This document shows positions 32,043-40,518 of a stretch of 64,000 nt of DNA, piece after piece; position 1 is the stretch's first letter; every line of letters starts with the position of its first letter. Source of the stretch: Streptomyces barringtoniae (GTDB lineage Bacteria; Actinomycetota; Actinomycetes; Streptomycetales; Streptomycetaceae); assembly GCF_020819595.1 (NCBI RefSeq), contig NZ_JAJHNP010000033.1, forward strand, positions 1 to 64,000, given 5' to 3'. A model generated the notes under the pieces. That model did not search any database, was not told where the DNA came from, and was given only the letters and a program-made list of their open reading frames with translations. The position numbers and the translations under genes were made by a program.

Positions 32043-32419
32043 GCTCGCTTCTGAACGAGAGCGACCTCATCCACGAAGCCGAGGTGGTGTGGCTGGAGCC
32101 CCTGGACGGCCTCGACTACGTACGCCAGGCGCTCGACAAGACCAAACGCCGCAACACCAAGCCGCCGTACGCCCGGGACGGACGCATGGTCGGCTACGCG
32201 GTCCTCGACGACGGGGCCGAGGCCGATCCCGACAGCGGGTTGTACCGGCGGCGGGTGTTCTTCCTGCTTCCCCACGACCGGGACAGCCTTCCCGAGGGGC
32301 TGTACCGGGAAGGGGCGCCCGGTGAGGCCGTGGATCCGCGCACGATCGAGCCCAGGAGGCCCGGGAGCAAGACGCCCCGGTCGCAGCGCGGGCCGTCTGC
32401 CATAGCCGCCGCGTCCTGA
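32039..32419 (+). CDS. Replication module A: conserved small protein
   Basis: The 126-aa product has no named family. It shares with the module-B copy (35683-36075) the patterns LDYVRQ, YARDGRMVGYAVL/YHRDGRMVGYALL, RRRVFF/WLLPHDRD, GLY and GAPGEAVDPRT. The conserved third position in both modules suggests an accessory replication or copy-control role. The C-terminus is basic and variable. The module-B iterons begin right after its stop. Confidence 0.7.
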   Translation: MSSLLNESDLIHEAEVVWLEPLDGLDYVRQALDKTKRRNTKPPYARDGRMVGYAVLDDGAEADPDSGLYRRRVFFLLPHDRDSLPEGLYREGAPGEAVDPRTIEPRRPGSKTPRSQRGPSAIAAAS

Positions 32420-32431
32420 ACCGCGGTGCGG

Positions 32432-33050
32432 CCGTTGAGTCGCTGCGGTTCGGTCGCTTCGGTCGCTGGTTCCGGGTGGACGGCCTGGTGAAGAAACGGT
32501 CATCCAGGTTCGGTCCAGAGTCGCTTGAGTAGCTCGGGTCGCTCCGGGTGCAGCGACCCAAGAACGGCGATCGGGGGGCAGCGACTGAAGGACAGCGACT
32601 GAACGAGGGTTGGGTAGCTGTTGGGTCGCTGCTCAGTCGCTGGGTGAAAGGCCAGGTCAGGGGCCTGTTGGGGGCGGAACAGCGACTGAAGCGACTCAAG
32701 TTCCGGGTATATGGAGACATTCGCGTGTGTGCGTGTATGCGCGTGCGCGTGTGTATGGCGTTATATGCAGGGATTTTGAGTCGCTTCAGTCGCTAATTGG
32801 GGGGTAGTTGGGGCTTGACCTGCGGTTTTGGCAGCGACTCAAGCAGCGACTCAAGCAGCGACCGAAGAAGTTCGGTCGCTGTGGGCTCGTTGTGGGTCGC
32901 TGCAGCACTCCGGATGCGGAATGGCTTCTTCGTTCACTTGGCCCCGCCTTTATCAGTGCTTCGCTAGTGTGTTCCTATCCTTGAGTCGCTTCGGTCGCTG
33001 ACGGGGGAAACACAATGACCGATGAGCTGCGGGCTTTGCGCAGCGACTCA
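32432..33050. repeat. Replication origin B: AGCGACT-type iterons
   Basis: Well over twenty copies of AGTCGCT/AGCGACT occur, often paired as AGTCGCTTCAGTCGCT, AGCGACTGAAGCGACT or AGTCGCTTCGGTCGCT, in both orientations. They extend into the first codons of the prim-pol gene. A TATAT/GTGTGT-rich segment (~32710-32770) could be the unwinding element. The core differs from origin A (GGGAC versus GCGAC) but the architecture is the same. No gene is supported in this stretch. Confidence 0.8.
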
Positions 33051-34127
33051 CTGCGGCCCGCTGCTGTCGGAGCGGGCGTCTCGCAGTCCTTGGCCATCGC
33101 CCGGTGGTGCGCCGGCCGCGGCTGGCCGGTCCATCCGCTGGCCCCAGGACGCAAGACGCCCGCAGGCAACTGCGCGGCCTGCCGTGAGCCCGGGCACACC
33201 TACCGGGGATGCCGCTGTCCCGCCGCCGGGCGCTGGTGCCACGGATTCCGGGCCGCCACGCTGGACTTCGCCCGGATCGAGCAGTGGTGGGGCGCCCATC
33301 CGGAGTTCGGGGTCGGCATCGCCTGCGGGCCCGCCGGGCTGGTCGTCGTCGACATCGACGCCCACGCCCGGCAGCTGCCCGGACGTGACCGTCTGCTGCC
33401 CGGCATCGACATCGCCGACACCGTGGACCTGACCGGGCTCGCCAACGGGTTCCACACGATCGGAGTGCTGGCCGCACTGCGCGGTGCGACCTCTCCCGCG
33501 GACGACGGGACGACCCTGCGGGTGCGCACGCCCTCCGGCGGGCTGCACGTGTGGTACCGGGCCTTAGGAGGGCGCCGCTGGCAGTGCTCCTCCGGCTCGG
33601 GCGGCGGCCGGGCACTGGCCTGGCAGGTCGACGTACGGGCGCACGGCGGGTACATCGTCGCCCCGGGCACCGTGACCGAGGCCGGTGCGTACGAGGCCCT
33701 GGGCACGGCACGTGAGCCCGTACCGTTGCCCGCCTGGCTCGGGCGGGAACTGGAGCGCACCGGCCATCTGCCGCCCGCGCACCTGCCCGCGCCCCGGCCG
33801 GTGCCGCCACGGGCCCGCCAGGCCGTCCTGGCTGCCGGAGGCGGCCGCGGAGCCGCCGGCCGGGTGCTGGCCCCTCTGGTGGCCGAGGTGGCCGCTTGCG
33901 GCGCCGTCCCGGAGGGAGCGGGATTCACCGAGAAGCTCAACCGGGCGGCGTACACCGCCGGCGGGCTCGTCGCCGCGGGCCTGCTGGACGCCGGCGACGC
34001 CGAGCGGGTCCTGCGGGAGGCGGCCGGGCAGGCCCGGCCCGGGCAGGAGCGGCGCTACGGCGCCGTCATCCGCAGCGGGCTGAGCGCCGGCCGTACCCGT
34101 CCACTGGCCCCGGGAGGCCGCTCGTGA
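33015..34127 (+). CDS. Replication module B: bifunctional primase-polymerase (Rep1-like)
   Basis: The 370-aa paralogue of 29204-30286 has WCAGRGWPVHPLAPGRKTP, a Cys cluster (CAACREPGHTYRGCRCP), GIACGPAGLVVVDIDAH with the DxD metal site, RVRTPSGGLHVWYR and AWQVDVRAHGGYIVAPGT. ATG 33015 follows GGGGGAAA; iteron copies lie both just before it and in its first codons, so Rep binding could repress its own gene. It overlaps the helicase GTG by 4 bp. Confidence 0.85.
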   Translation: MTDELRALRSDSLRPAAVGAGVSQSLAIARWCAGRGWPVHPLAPGRKTPAGNCAACREPGHTYRGCRCPAAGRWCHGFRAATLDFARIEQWWGAHPEFGVGIACGPAGLVVVDIDAHARQLPGRDRLLPGIDIADTVDLTGLANGFHTIGVLAALRGATSPADDGTTLRVRTPSGGLHVWYRALGGRRWQCSSGSGGGRALAWQVDVRAHGGYIVAPGTVTEAGAYEALGTAREPVPLPAWLGRELERTGHLPPAHLPAPRPVPPRARQAVLAAGGGRGAAGRVLAPLVAEVAACGAVPEGAGFTEKLNRAAYTAGGLVAAGLLDAGDAERVLREAAGQARPGQERRYGAVIRSGLSAGRTRPLAPGGRS

Positions 34128-35686
34128 CGGGCCACGACAACGCCCTCTTCGACGCCGGCTCGGTCGCCGCGCAGATCCTGGCCCAGAGCGTCCCCCAGGC
34201 GCGCAAGGAGGCCCAGAGCGTCCCCGAGGCATACATGGAGACCCAGACCGTCCCCCGGGCCCGTACGAAGCCCCAGGGCGCCTCCAGGCCCGCCGGTGAG
34301 GCCACCGCCGACGGGCTGCTGCCCGACACCCTCAGCGACCGGGGCAACGCCAAGCTGTTCGTGGGTCTCTACGCCAACGACTACCGGCACGTGCCGGGGC
34401 TCGGCTGGTTCCGGTGGGACAGCACCCGCTGGCAGATCGACGAGGACGACACCGTGCTGTGGGCCGCCGGCGACCTGGCGGAGTCCCTCGCCACCACCGA
34501 TCCGCGGGGGGTGCACAGCACGACCGCCCTGCAGCAGCACCGCCGGCGCGCGCTGAGCACCAGCGGGATGAACGCGATGCTCACCCAGGCCAAGTCCGCC
34601 CCCGGCATGGTGCTCAACGCGGCGCTGCTGGACGCCGATCCGTACGCGCTGTGCACGCCCGGCGGCATCGTCGACCTGCGCAGCGGGCTCAAGCGCCTGC
34701 CGGACCCGAACAAGGACTTCCACTCCCGCTCCACCACCGTCACGCCCGAGGCGATGCCGACGCCGCGCTGGGACCGGTTTCTCACCGACACCTTCGGGGA
34801 GGGACCCGAGGGCGCGGAGATGATCGACTTCCTGCACCTGCTGCTGGGCTACTCCATCACCGGTGACGTCGGTGCCCAGGTCATGCCCTTCCTGTTCGGC
34901 TCCGGCAAGAACGGCAAGTCGGTGCTGCTGGATGTGGTGATGAAGCTCGTCGGCGACTACGCGGACGCCGCGCCGCCCGGGTTCCTCATGGCCCGGCCCT
35001 ACGAGGGACACCCCACCGACCTCGCCGAGCTGCACGGGCGCCGGGTCATCGTGTGCAGCGAGGTCAAGCCGGGGGACCGGTTCGACGAGGCCCGGGTGAA
35101 GCTGCTGACCGGCGGCGACCGCATCAAGGCACGGCGGATGCGGCAGGACTTCTTCAGCTTCCAGCCGACCCACAAGCTGTGGCTGCTGGGCAACCACCGG
35201 CCCGAGGTGGGGACGGGCGGGTTCGCGTTCTGGCGGCGGATGCGGCTGATCCCCTTCGAGCGGGTCGTACCGGACCACCGGAAGGTCGACAACCTGGCGG
35301 ACATCCTCGTGACCGAGGAAGGGGCGGGCATCCTCAACTGGCTCGTCGCCGGGGCGCGGCGCTACCTCGGCGGAGAGAAGGACCTGCTGGGCCCGGAGGC
35401 CGTGCGCATCGCCACCACGGCGTACGCGGAGACCGAGGACCACATCGGGCGCTTCCTGGGCGACACCTGCAGGCGTGAGCCGGGTCTGAGGGCGGAACAG
35501 GCCGGTCTCTACGCGGCCTACAGGACATGGTGTCAGAATGAGGGAGCCCCGGCCGTCTCGTCCCGGTCCTTCGCCGCGCGGGTCCGGGAGGTGGTGGGAC
35601 TGGCGTCTCCGAAGCAGATGATCCTGTCCAACCAGCGCAAGTACTACCCGGGCATCGGGTTGGCCGCCGACGAGGAGACAGCATGA
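34124..35686 (+). CDS. Replication module B: D5/P4-type SF3 helicase (Rep2-like)
   Basis: The 520-aa product starts from GTG 34124, overlapping the prim-pol stop. The SF3 domain has Walker A FGSGKNGKSVLLD, RRVIVCSEVK and LWLLGNHRPEVGTGGFAFWRRMRLIPF; the C-terminus SPKQMILSNQRKYYPG matches module A. The N-terminus differs from the paralogue: residues ~20-50 are three decapeptide repeats of the form xQSVPxAxxx. It would unwind origin B. The stop overlaps the next start (ATGA). Confidence 0.88.
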   Translation: MTGHDNALFDAGSVAAQILAQSVPQARKEAQSVPEAYMETQTVPRARTKPQGASRPAGEATADGLLPDTLSDRGNAKLFVGLYANDYRHVPGLGWFRWDSTRWQIDEDDTVLWAAGDLAESLATTDPRGVHSTTALQQHRRRALSTSGMNAMLTQAKSAPGMVLNAALLDADPYALCTPGGIVDLRSGLKRLPDPNKDFHSRSTTVTPEAMPTPRWDRFLTDTFGEGPEGAEMIDFLHLLLGYSITGDVGAQVMPFLFGSGKNGKSVLLDVVMKLVGDYADAAPPGFLMARPYEGHPTDLAELHGRRVIVCSEVKPGDRFDEARVKLLTGGDRIKARRMRQDFFSFQPTHKLWLLGNHRPEVGTGGFAFWRRMRLIPFERVVPDHRKVDNLADILVTEEGAGILNWLVAGARRYLGGEKDLLGPEAVRIATTAYAETEDHIGRFLGDTCRREPGLRAEQAGLYAAYRTWCQNEGAPAVSSRSFAARVREVVGLASPKQMILSNQRKYYPGIGLAADEETA

Positions 35687-36075
35687 GCGCCCTCATAGCC
35701 GATGACGAGATCGTCCACGAAGTCGGCCTCGTCTGGCTCGAGGACACCAGCGGACTGGACTACGTCCGGCAGAGCCTGGACCGGCTGCCGACCCGTCAGG
35801 GCAGGCCCGCCTACCACCGCGACGGCCGCATGGTCGGCTATGCGCTGCTCGGGCCGAAGGCCAAGCCGTCCCGTTCGTCCGGGACCTTCCGCCGGCGGGT
35901 GTTCTGGCTGCTGCCGCACGACCGGGACACCGTTCCCGACGGGCTGTACGCCACGGGGGCGCCCGCCGAGGCCGTCGATCCGCGCACCCTGGCGCCGGGG
36001 AGCAAGGGGCGCAAGACGGAGCGGTCGGAGGGCGGGGAGGCCTCGTCCCGGCCGGGGGCATCGCTGTCGACGTAG
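35683..36075 (+). CDS. Replication module B: conserved small protein
   Basis: The 130-aa counterpart of 32039-32419 has LDYVRQSLDRL, YHRDGRMVGYALL and RRRVFWLLPHDRDTVPDGLY. It is directly coupled to the helicase by a 4-bp overlap. Function is unknown. Conservation as the third gene of both modules argues for a role with the Rep proteins. The tail is Lys/Arg/Ser-rich. Confidence 0.7.
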   Translation: MSALIADDEIVHEVGLVWLEDTSGLDYVRQSLDRLPTRQGRPAYHRDGRMVGYALLGPKAKPSRSSGTFRRRVFWLLPHDRDTVPDGLYATGAPAEAVDPRTLAPGSKGRKTERSEGGEASSRPGASLST

Positions 36076-36300
36076 CCGGCCCGGCGTGGTCGTTTCCAGC
36101 GGGCGAACGCCCGGACGGGCCTTGTGTCGAAAAGGTGCTGAGGGACAGCCGGTCCGGGCAGCAGTGAGGGCTGTTCGAACCGACTGTCACGGTGAGTGGA
36201 ACGGGGGAGGGCCGCTCATGGGTGTCACGTCCATGGAGCCCGGGGAGGGTGCCGTACGGCTGTCACGCGCACGGGCGCGCGAGCGGCCGGTGTGGCCTGG

Positions 36301-36347
36301 TGCCACCGTCTGCGTGTTGCGGCGCCCGCGTCGCGCAGACGGTGGCA
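36301..36347. terminator. Bidirectional terminator between rep module B and the afsA-like gene
   Basis: TGCCACCGTCTGCG (36301-36314) and CGCAGACGGTGGCA (36334-36347) form a 14-bp stem between the convergent small rep gene and afsA-like gene. The rest of 36076-36387 shows no gene. Confidence 0.7.
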
Positions 36348-36387
36348 AGTGACGGGCAGGGCGGGCCGGAGGGGTTCTCGGCCGCCT

Positions 36388-37332
36388 TCAGAAGGTCTGC
36401 CCGGTGAGAGTGGAGACGAAGACCGTCTCTCCGTCCTGGCGGCCGGTGACTCCGACGGTCATGAAATCCCCGCCCTCGGGCGAGACCCGCGTGATCTCCA
36501 GCCAGCACGGCCGGTCGAATTCGGCGTAGCGGAAGAACTCGGTGGAGGCGTTCGTGGGCTTCAGCCGCTTCGGTGCGAGCGAGGCGGAGGCCGCCTGCCG
36601 CGCGCCTTCCAGCAGGACCATGCCGGGAATGTGGTCGTCGGCGTGGTCGAAGAAGATCGGGTGTGTCAGGTCGGGAGTGAGCAGCCAGCGGCCGGGTGTG
36701 TCCGTGGGGGAGAGCACCACGTCCGTTGCGGAGGTGCGCCCGACGGTCACCGGCGCGAGCGGAGCGCGGCTCTCGGATATCGCGAAGGCCTCGCCCGACC
36801 ACGGCGTGCGGTTCGAGCGCAGCCTGCCGTACACCGCCTGCGGGATGGTGGAGATGGAGCCTCCCCCGTGTGCGACGAGGGCTCCGTCGCGGTGGATGGA
36901 CATCTCGAACCGCAGCCAACTGGCCGCTCCCCGCCGCCAGGTGATCTCCGAGCACCTGGCGGACAGGACGAAGTCCGTCGGCGTCAGGGTGATGCCCATG
37001 TTCTTGGAGTGTGTCGTGTAGCTGAGGTTCCACATCACGAGCCGGTGGCTGAGCGGAACACCCAGTTCCGCGTGGGCGATGAACATCCCTGCCTGGCGAA
37101 ACGTCTCTGCAACCTGGAGCGGATCGTGGGCGCTCCCGTCGGTGCTGTTGAACAGAGTGTGGGCGCGCGGCCACTGCCCCGTGAGGGAGAAGTTGTGCTG
37201 CTGCTGGGCGGTGCAGCCGGTGAGGAACACCTCGGCCAGGCTGGCGCGGTGCACGTATTCCTTCGGGACCGTCGTGGTCAGCCGAGGAAGTGCGGACAGT
37301 CCGACTCTGTGTGGTGCCGAACCAAGTCCCAT
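36388..37332 (-). CDS. AfsA-family butyrolactone autoregulator synthase
   Basis: The 314-aa product starts at ATG 37332 with GGGGG 6 nt upstream. It has the two-hotdog layout of AfsA/ScbA/BarX: VPKEYVHRASLAEVFLTG with the His-Glu pair in the first repeat, and FFDHADDHIPGMVLLEGARQAA in the second, both family signatures. AfsA proteins condense a beta-ketoacyl thioester with dihydroxyacetone phosphate to begin A-factor-type butyrolactones. It is divergent from the P450 gene; an ARE-like site lies 43 bp upstream of its start. It is likely the source of the signal sensed by the TetR at 40519. Confidence 0.9.
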   Translation of the reverse strand: MGLGSAPHRVGLSALPRLTTTVPKEYVHRASLAEVFLTGCTAQQQHNFSLTGQWPRAHTLFNSTDGSAHDPLQVAETFRQAGMFIAHAELGVPLSHRLVMWNLSYTTHSKNMGITLTPTDFVLSARCSEITWRRGAASWLRFEMSIHRDGALVAHGGGSISTIPQAVYGRLRSNRTPWSGEAFAISESRAPLAPVTVGRTSATDVVLSPTDTPGRWLLTPDLTHPIFFDHADDHIPGMVLLEGARQAASASLAPKRLKPTNASTEFFRYAEFDRPCWLEITRVSPEGGDFMTVGVTGRQDGETVFVSTLTGQTF

Positions 37333-37374
37333 CAAAGACCCCCGGTTTGAAGCACTGTTCGACGACGTCTCATA

Positions 37375-37398
37375 AGATACGGACCTACCGGTTTTCTA
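37375..37398. promoter_or_regulatory. ARE-like element upstream of the afsA-like gene
   Basis: AGATACGGACC-TA-CCGGTTTTCTA is a near-palindrome of the butyrolactone-receptor binding type (AxACxxxACCxxCCGGTTTxTx). It should allow the receptor at 40519 to repress signal synthesis. Confidence 0.65.
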
Positions 37399-37570
37399 GG
37401 CGAGCCAGTAAGGTAAAGGATTGACCAAGTGTCGTGACGGAGGGTGAAGGGATGGTTCCGGTTGTGGTGATTAACTTAGGCAGGTCACCGTAGGGTTAGC
37501 GGGTTAAACACGGCAAATTGGACAAGGCTTGTGTTCGATCTGTTGATGTTGTGGACTTCGCTCTTGCATT

Positions 37571-37596
37571 AAAAAACCCGTTTCGCGGTTTCTTTT
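37571..37596. promoter_or_regulatory. ARE-like element upstream of the P450 gene
   Basis: AAAAAACCCG-TTTC-GCGGTTTCTTTT is a palindromic AAACC/GGTTT element directly before the P450 ribosome-binding site. It is a candidate receptor site for the P450-HAD-SDR operon; a transcription terminator reading is less likely at this location. Confidence 0.5.
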
Positions 37597-37615
37597 GGTC
37601 TCACAGGAGGCAGCT

Positions 37616-38848
37616 GTGCACAAGCTCCCCGTTCCCCTGGTCCTGGACCCGTCCGGCCAGGACCTGCACGGCGAGGCCGCTGTTCTGCGGCAGCTCGGTC
37701 CGGTTGCCCAAGTCGTGCTGCCGGGCGGGGTGAAGGCCTGGTCGGTGAACCGACTGGACCTGATCAAGCAGGTGATGACGGACCCGGCCGTGTCCAAGGA
37801 CGCCTACCAGCACTGGCCCGCGTGGATAAGCCGTGAGGTGGACGACTCGTGGCCGCTCGCCATGTGGGTGTCGGTGCGCAGCATGCTCACCGCGTACGGC
37901 CCGGACCACACCCGGCTCCGCAAGCTGATCGCCGGAGCGTTCACCACCCGGCGCGTGACGGATCTGCAGCCCCGTATCAGGGCGATCACCGACGAGCTGC
38001 TCAGCCGCCTGGAACGCCGTCCGGCGGATCAACCCGTCGACCTGCGCAGGGAGTTCGCCTACGAGCTGCCCCTGCAGGTGATCTCGGAGATGCTCGGCCT
38101 GGACGACGAGGAGCGGCACGACTTCCACCGGGTGGTCAACACCCTGTTCACCACCTCGACCACGCCCGAGAAGGCGCAGCAGAACCAGATCGAGCTGTAC
38201 GGACTCCTGAACAACCTGGTGCGGCGCAAACGCACCGAGCCGGCCGCCGATCTCACCAGCGCCCTGATCGCCATGCGGGACGAGGACGGGGGAGGGCTGA
38301 CCGAGAAGGAACTCGTGGACACGCTCCACCTGATCCTGGGCGCAGGACACGAGACGACCATCAACCTCCTCGACCACGCCATCTGCGCACTGCTCACTCA
38401 TCCCGAGCAGCTCCGGCTCGTCCGCGAGGGTGCTGTCACCTGGGAGGCCGTGGTGGACGAGACGCTGCGCTGCCAGGCCCCGGTGGCCAACATCCCGCTG
38501 CGCTTCGCCATCGAGGACATCGAACTGGACGGGACCGTGGTCCCCGCCGGGGAGCCGATTCTCCTGTCGCTCGTCGCCGCCGGCCGCGACCCGGGCACCC
38601 ACGGTCCCGACGCCGACACCTTCGACGTGACCCGCGCGCGCCGCGAACACGTCTCCTTCGGCCACGGTGTGCACCACTGCCTGGGCCGTCCGCTGGCCAT
38701 GAGCGAGGCGACCATCGCCCTGCCGGCTCTCTTCGAGCGCTTCCCGCACCTCCGGCTGGCCGTGCCGGCCCACGAGTTGCGCCGTTCGGAGTCCTTCATC
38801 TCCAGTGGGCACGCCGAACTCCCCGTCCTGCTGACGCCTGAGAGCTGA
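37616..38848 (+). CDS. Cytochrome P450
   Basis: The 410-aa product comes from GTG 37616 with AGGAGG 6 nt upstream. It has the I-helix motif LILGAGHETTINLL, the ExxR pair (VVDETLRCQAP) and heme-binding FGHGVHHCLGRPLA with the axial Cys. It is the size of soluble bacterial CYPs. Its place between an AfsA homologue and HAD and SDR genes matches the SRB-type butyrolactone loci described on plasmid pSLA2-L, where a P450 oxidises the side chain. A similar role in maturing the signal is inferred. Confidence 0.92.
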   Translation: MHKLPVPLVLDPSGQDLHGEAAVLRQLGPVAQVVLPGGVKAWSVNRLDLIKQVMTDPAVSKDAYQHWPAWISREVDDSWPLAMWVSVRSMLTAYGPDHTRLRKLIAGAFTTRRVTDLQPRIRAITDELLSRLERRPADQPVDLRREFAYELPLQVISEMLGLDDEERHDFHRVVNTLFTTSTTPEKAQQNQIELYGLLNNLVRRKRTEPAADLTSALIAMRDEDGGGLTEKELVDTLHLILGAGHETTINLLDHAICALLTHPEQLRLVREGAVTWEAVVDETLRCQAPVANIPLRFAIEDIELDGTVVPAGEPILLSLVAAGRDPGTHGPDADTFDVTRARREHVSFGHGVHHCLGRPLAMSEATIALPALFERFPHLRLAVPAHELRRSESFISSGHAELPVLLTPES

Positions 38849-38877
38849 CCTTCCTCATCACCCCAGGGAGAACTCCT

Positions 38878-39627
38878 GTGTCACACCCTCCGCTGCGCAC
38901 CCTGCGGCTCGCGGCCGTCAACATCGACGGCGTCCTGCTGAACGACACCTTCAGCCCGGTCATCCACCGACTGGTCCTCCAGCACGGCCTCACCTACACC
39001 GCCGACCTTGAGCGGGCCTTCCTCTCCCAGCACCAACTGACCGCCGCCCAGGCCTTCGCGGAAGCGACCGGGAGCACGGCCGGTCCCCAGGAGATACTCG
39101 CGGCCTACTTCACGGAACGTGAGCGGTACCTGCGCACAGACCCGTTGCGGCTGCTCGACGGGGCGGTCGCGCTCCTTCAACGGCTGCGGGCACTGGGGCT
39201 CGAGATCGTGTGCTACGGCGGTCTGGACAAGGACCACTTCGAGAGTCACCTCGGGTCGTGGGCCTCCCTCTTCACCGAGCCGCGCTACATCTGCACCAAT
39301 GACTTCCGCCCGGGCGTCCGTGAGATAACCCAGGACTTCTTCGGCCTGGCCCCCGCCCAGGTGGTCTTCATCGACGATGTGGCGGCCGTGGCCGAACGGG
39401 CCCGGGAACTGGATGTCCCCTTCATCGGGCACCCCAGTTCCTTCGCGCACGGATTCCAGCGGAGCCTCATGCGGCAGGCGGGTGTCCGGCACATCGTGTC
39501 GAGCCTGTCCGGCATCGACGAGCAACTGCTCCGTGCCGTGGACCGCGAGGCCGGCGAGGGCAGCGTGTGGCAGCAGGACGAGGGCATCGGGGCCGCTGGT
39601 GCGCTCGGGCGGGAGGAGCTTTCGTGA
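38878..39627 (+). CDS. HAD-superfamily protein with altered nucleophile motif
   Basis: The 249-aa product is from GTG 38878 with GGGAGAA upstream. The HAD core is visible: motif I region LAAVNIDGVLLNDTF, motif II-like IVCYGGLDKD, and motif IV VVFIDDVAAVAERA. In active phosphatases motif I is DxDG; here the first, nucleophilic Asp is Asn (NIDG), so normal phosphoryl transfer should be impaired. In butyrolactone pathways a phosphatase removes the phosphate left from dihydroxyacetone phosphate, so this gene would fit that slot, but the changed residue suggests a different or lost activity. It overlaps the SDR by 4 bp. Confidence 0.82.
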   Translation: MSHPPLRTLRLAAVNIDGVLLNDTFSPVIHRLVLQHGLTYTADLERAFLSQHQLTAAQAFAEATGSTAGPQEILAAYFTERERYLRTDPLRLLDGAVALLQRLRALGLEIVCYGGLDKDHFESHLGSWASLFTEPRYICTNDFRPGVREITQDFFGLAPAQVVFIDDVAAVAERARELDVPFIGHPSSFAHGFQRSLMRQAGVRHIVSSLSGIDEQLLRAVDREAGEGSVWQQDEGIGAAGALGREELS

Positions 39628-40400
39628 CCGCCGACAGAGATACGGCTCCGCTGGCCGGCAAGGTCGCGTTCATCACCGGGGCGAGCAGCGGCATCGGCGC
39701 CGCCGCGGCGCGCGTGTTCGCCGGCCAGGGGGCCGCGGTCGTTCTCTGCGCCCGCCGCGAGGAGCGGTTGCTGGACCTTGTCGCCCAACTGCGTCAGGCC
39801 GGGGCGGAAGCGAGCCACTGGGTCGCGGACGTGCGCAGCGGCGAGGAGGTCCGACGCGCGGTCGAACACGCCGTGGAGCGCCACGGACGCCTGGACATTG
39901 CCTTCAACAATGCCGGTGCGGGGGTCCCGAAGGAGCCCCTGCACCGGCTCGGGGACGACGCCTACGACTTGGTCATGGACACCAACGTGCGCGGTGTGTG
40001 GAACTGCATGCGTCACGAGATCACGGCGATGCTGGCGGGCGGTGGCGGGGCGATCGTCAACACCAGCAGTGTCGGCGGGCTGGTCGCCTCCTCGACGGCC
40101 GCGCCCTACATCGCCGCCAAGCACGCAGTGATCGGACTGACGAAGGCGGCGGCTGTGGAGTACGCCCCGCACGGCATACGGGTCAATGCGATCGCTCCGG
40201 GACTCACGCGCTCCGAAATGATCGACGAGTGGTTCAGGCACAGCCCGGAAGCAGAGGAACGTGCCTACCGCTCCGCGCCCCAGGGCCGGGCCGCCGATCC
40301 CGTGGAGGTCGCCGAGACGGCCGCCTGGCTGGGCAGTGACAAGGCGAGCTTCGTCACCGGCGCGACGCTGCCCGTGGACGGCGGCCGAACCGCATGGTGA
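39624..40400 (+). CDS. Short-chain dehydrogenase/reductase
   Basis: The 258-aa product starts from GTG 39624 (GGGAGGAG upstream), overlapping the HAD stop. It is a classical SDR: TGASSGIG cofactor loop, NNAGAG, catalytic Ser in NTSSVGG, YIAAK, and the C-terminal GATLPVDGG. It would reduce a ketone or butenolide in signal synthesis, like the reductase step in A-factor-type pathways. It is the last gene of the P450-HAD-SDR operon. Confidence 0.9.
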   Translation: MTADRDTAPLAGKVAFITGASSGIGAAAARVFAGQGAAVVLCARREERLLDLVAQLRQAGAEASHWVADVRSGEEVRRAVEHAVERHGRLDIAFNNAGAGVPKEPLHRLGDDAYDLVMDTNVRGVWNCMRHEITAMLAGGGGAIVNTSSVGGLVASSTAAPYIAAKHAVIGLTKAAAVEYAPHGIRVNAIAPGLTRSEMIDEWFRHSPEAEERAYRSAPQGRAADPVEVAETAAWLGSDKASFVTGATLPVDGGRTAW

Positions 40401-40472
40401 ACCCGGGCCGCGCACCGGACCGGACGCCATGTTTGTCGCCGCGTGGCTGAGGTAACGAGGTGTAGAGAGGGT

Positions 40473-40498
40473 AAGGTACGTAGCGTTCGGTTTTAATT
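40473..40498. promoter_or_regulatory. ARE-like element upstream of receptor gene
   Basis: AAGGTACGTAG-CGTTCGGTTTTAATT matches the right half of ARE elements (CGGTTTT) with a weaker left half, ~20 bp before the TetR gene at 40519. It is probably an autoregulation site. Confidence 0.5.
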
Positions 40499-40518
40499 TC
40501 TCTGCTAGGGAGGGTCCC

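Noticed and set aside
37571..37596. Intrinsic terminator in the AfsA-P450 gap
   Set aside because: The AAAACC/GGTTT dyad with T-run could be a terminator, but it lies immediately before the P450 RBS, where a receptor operator is more sensible; listed as ARE-like with modest confidence.
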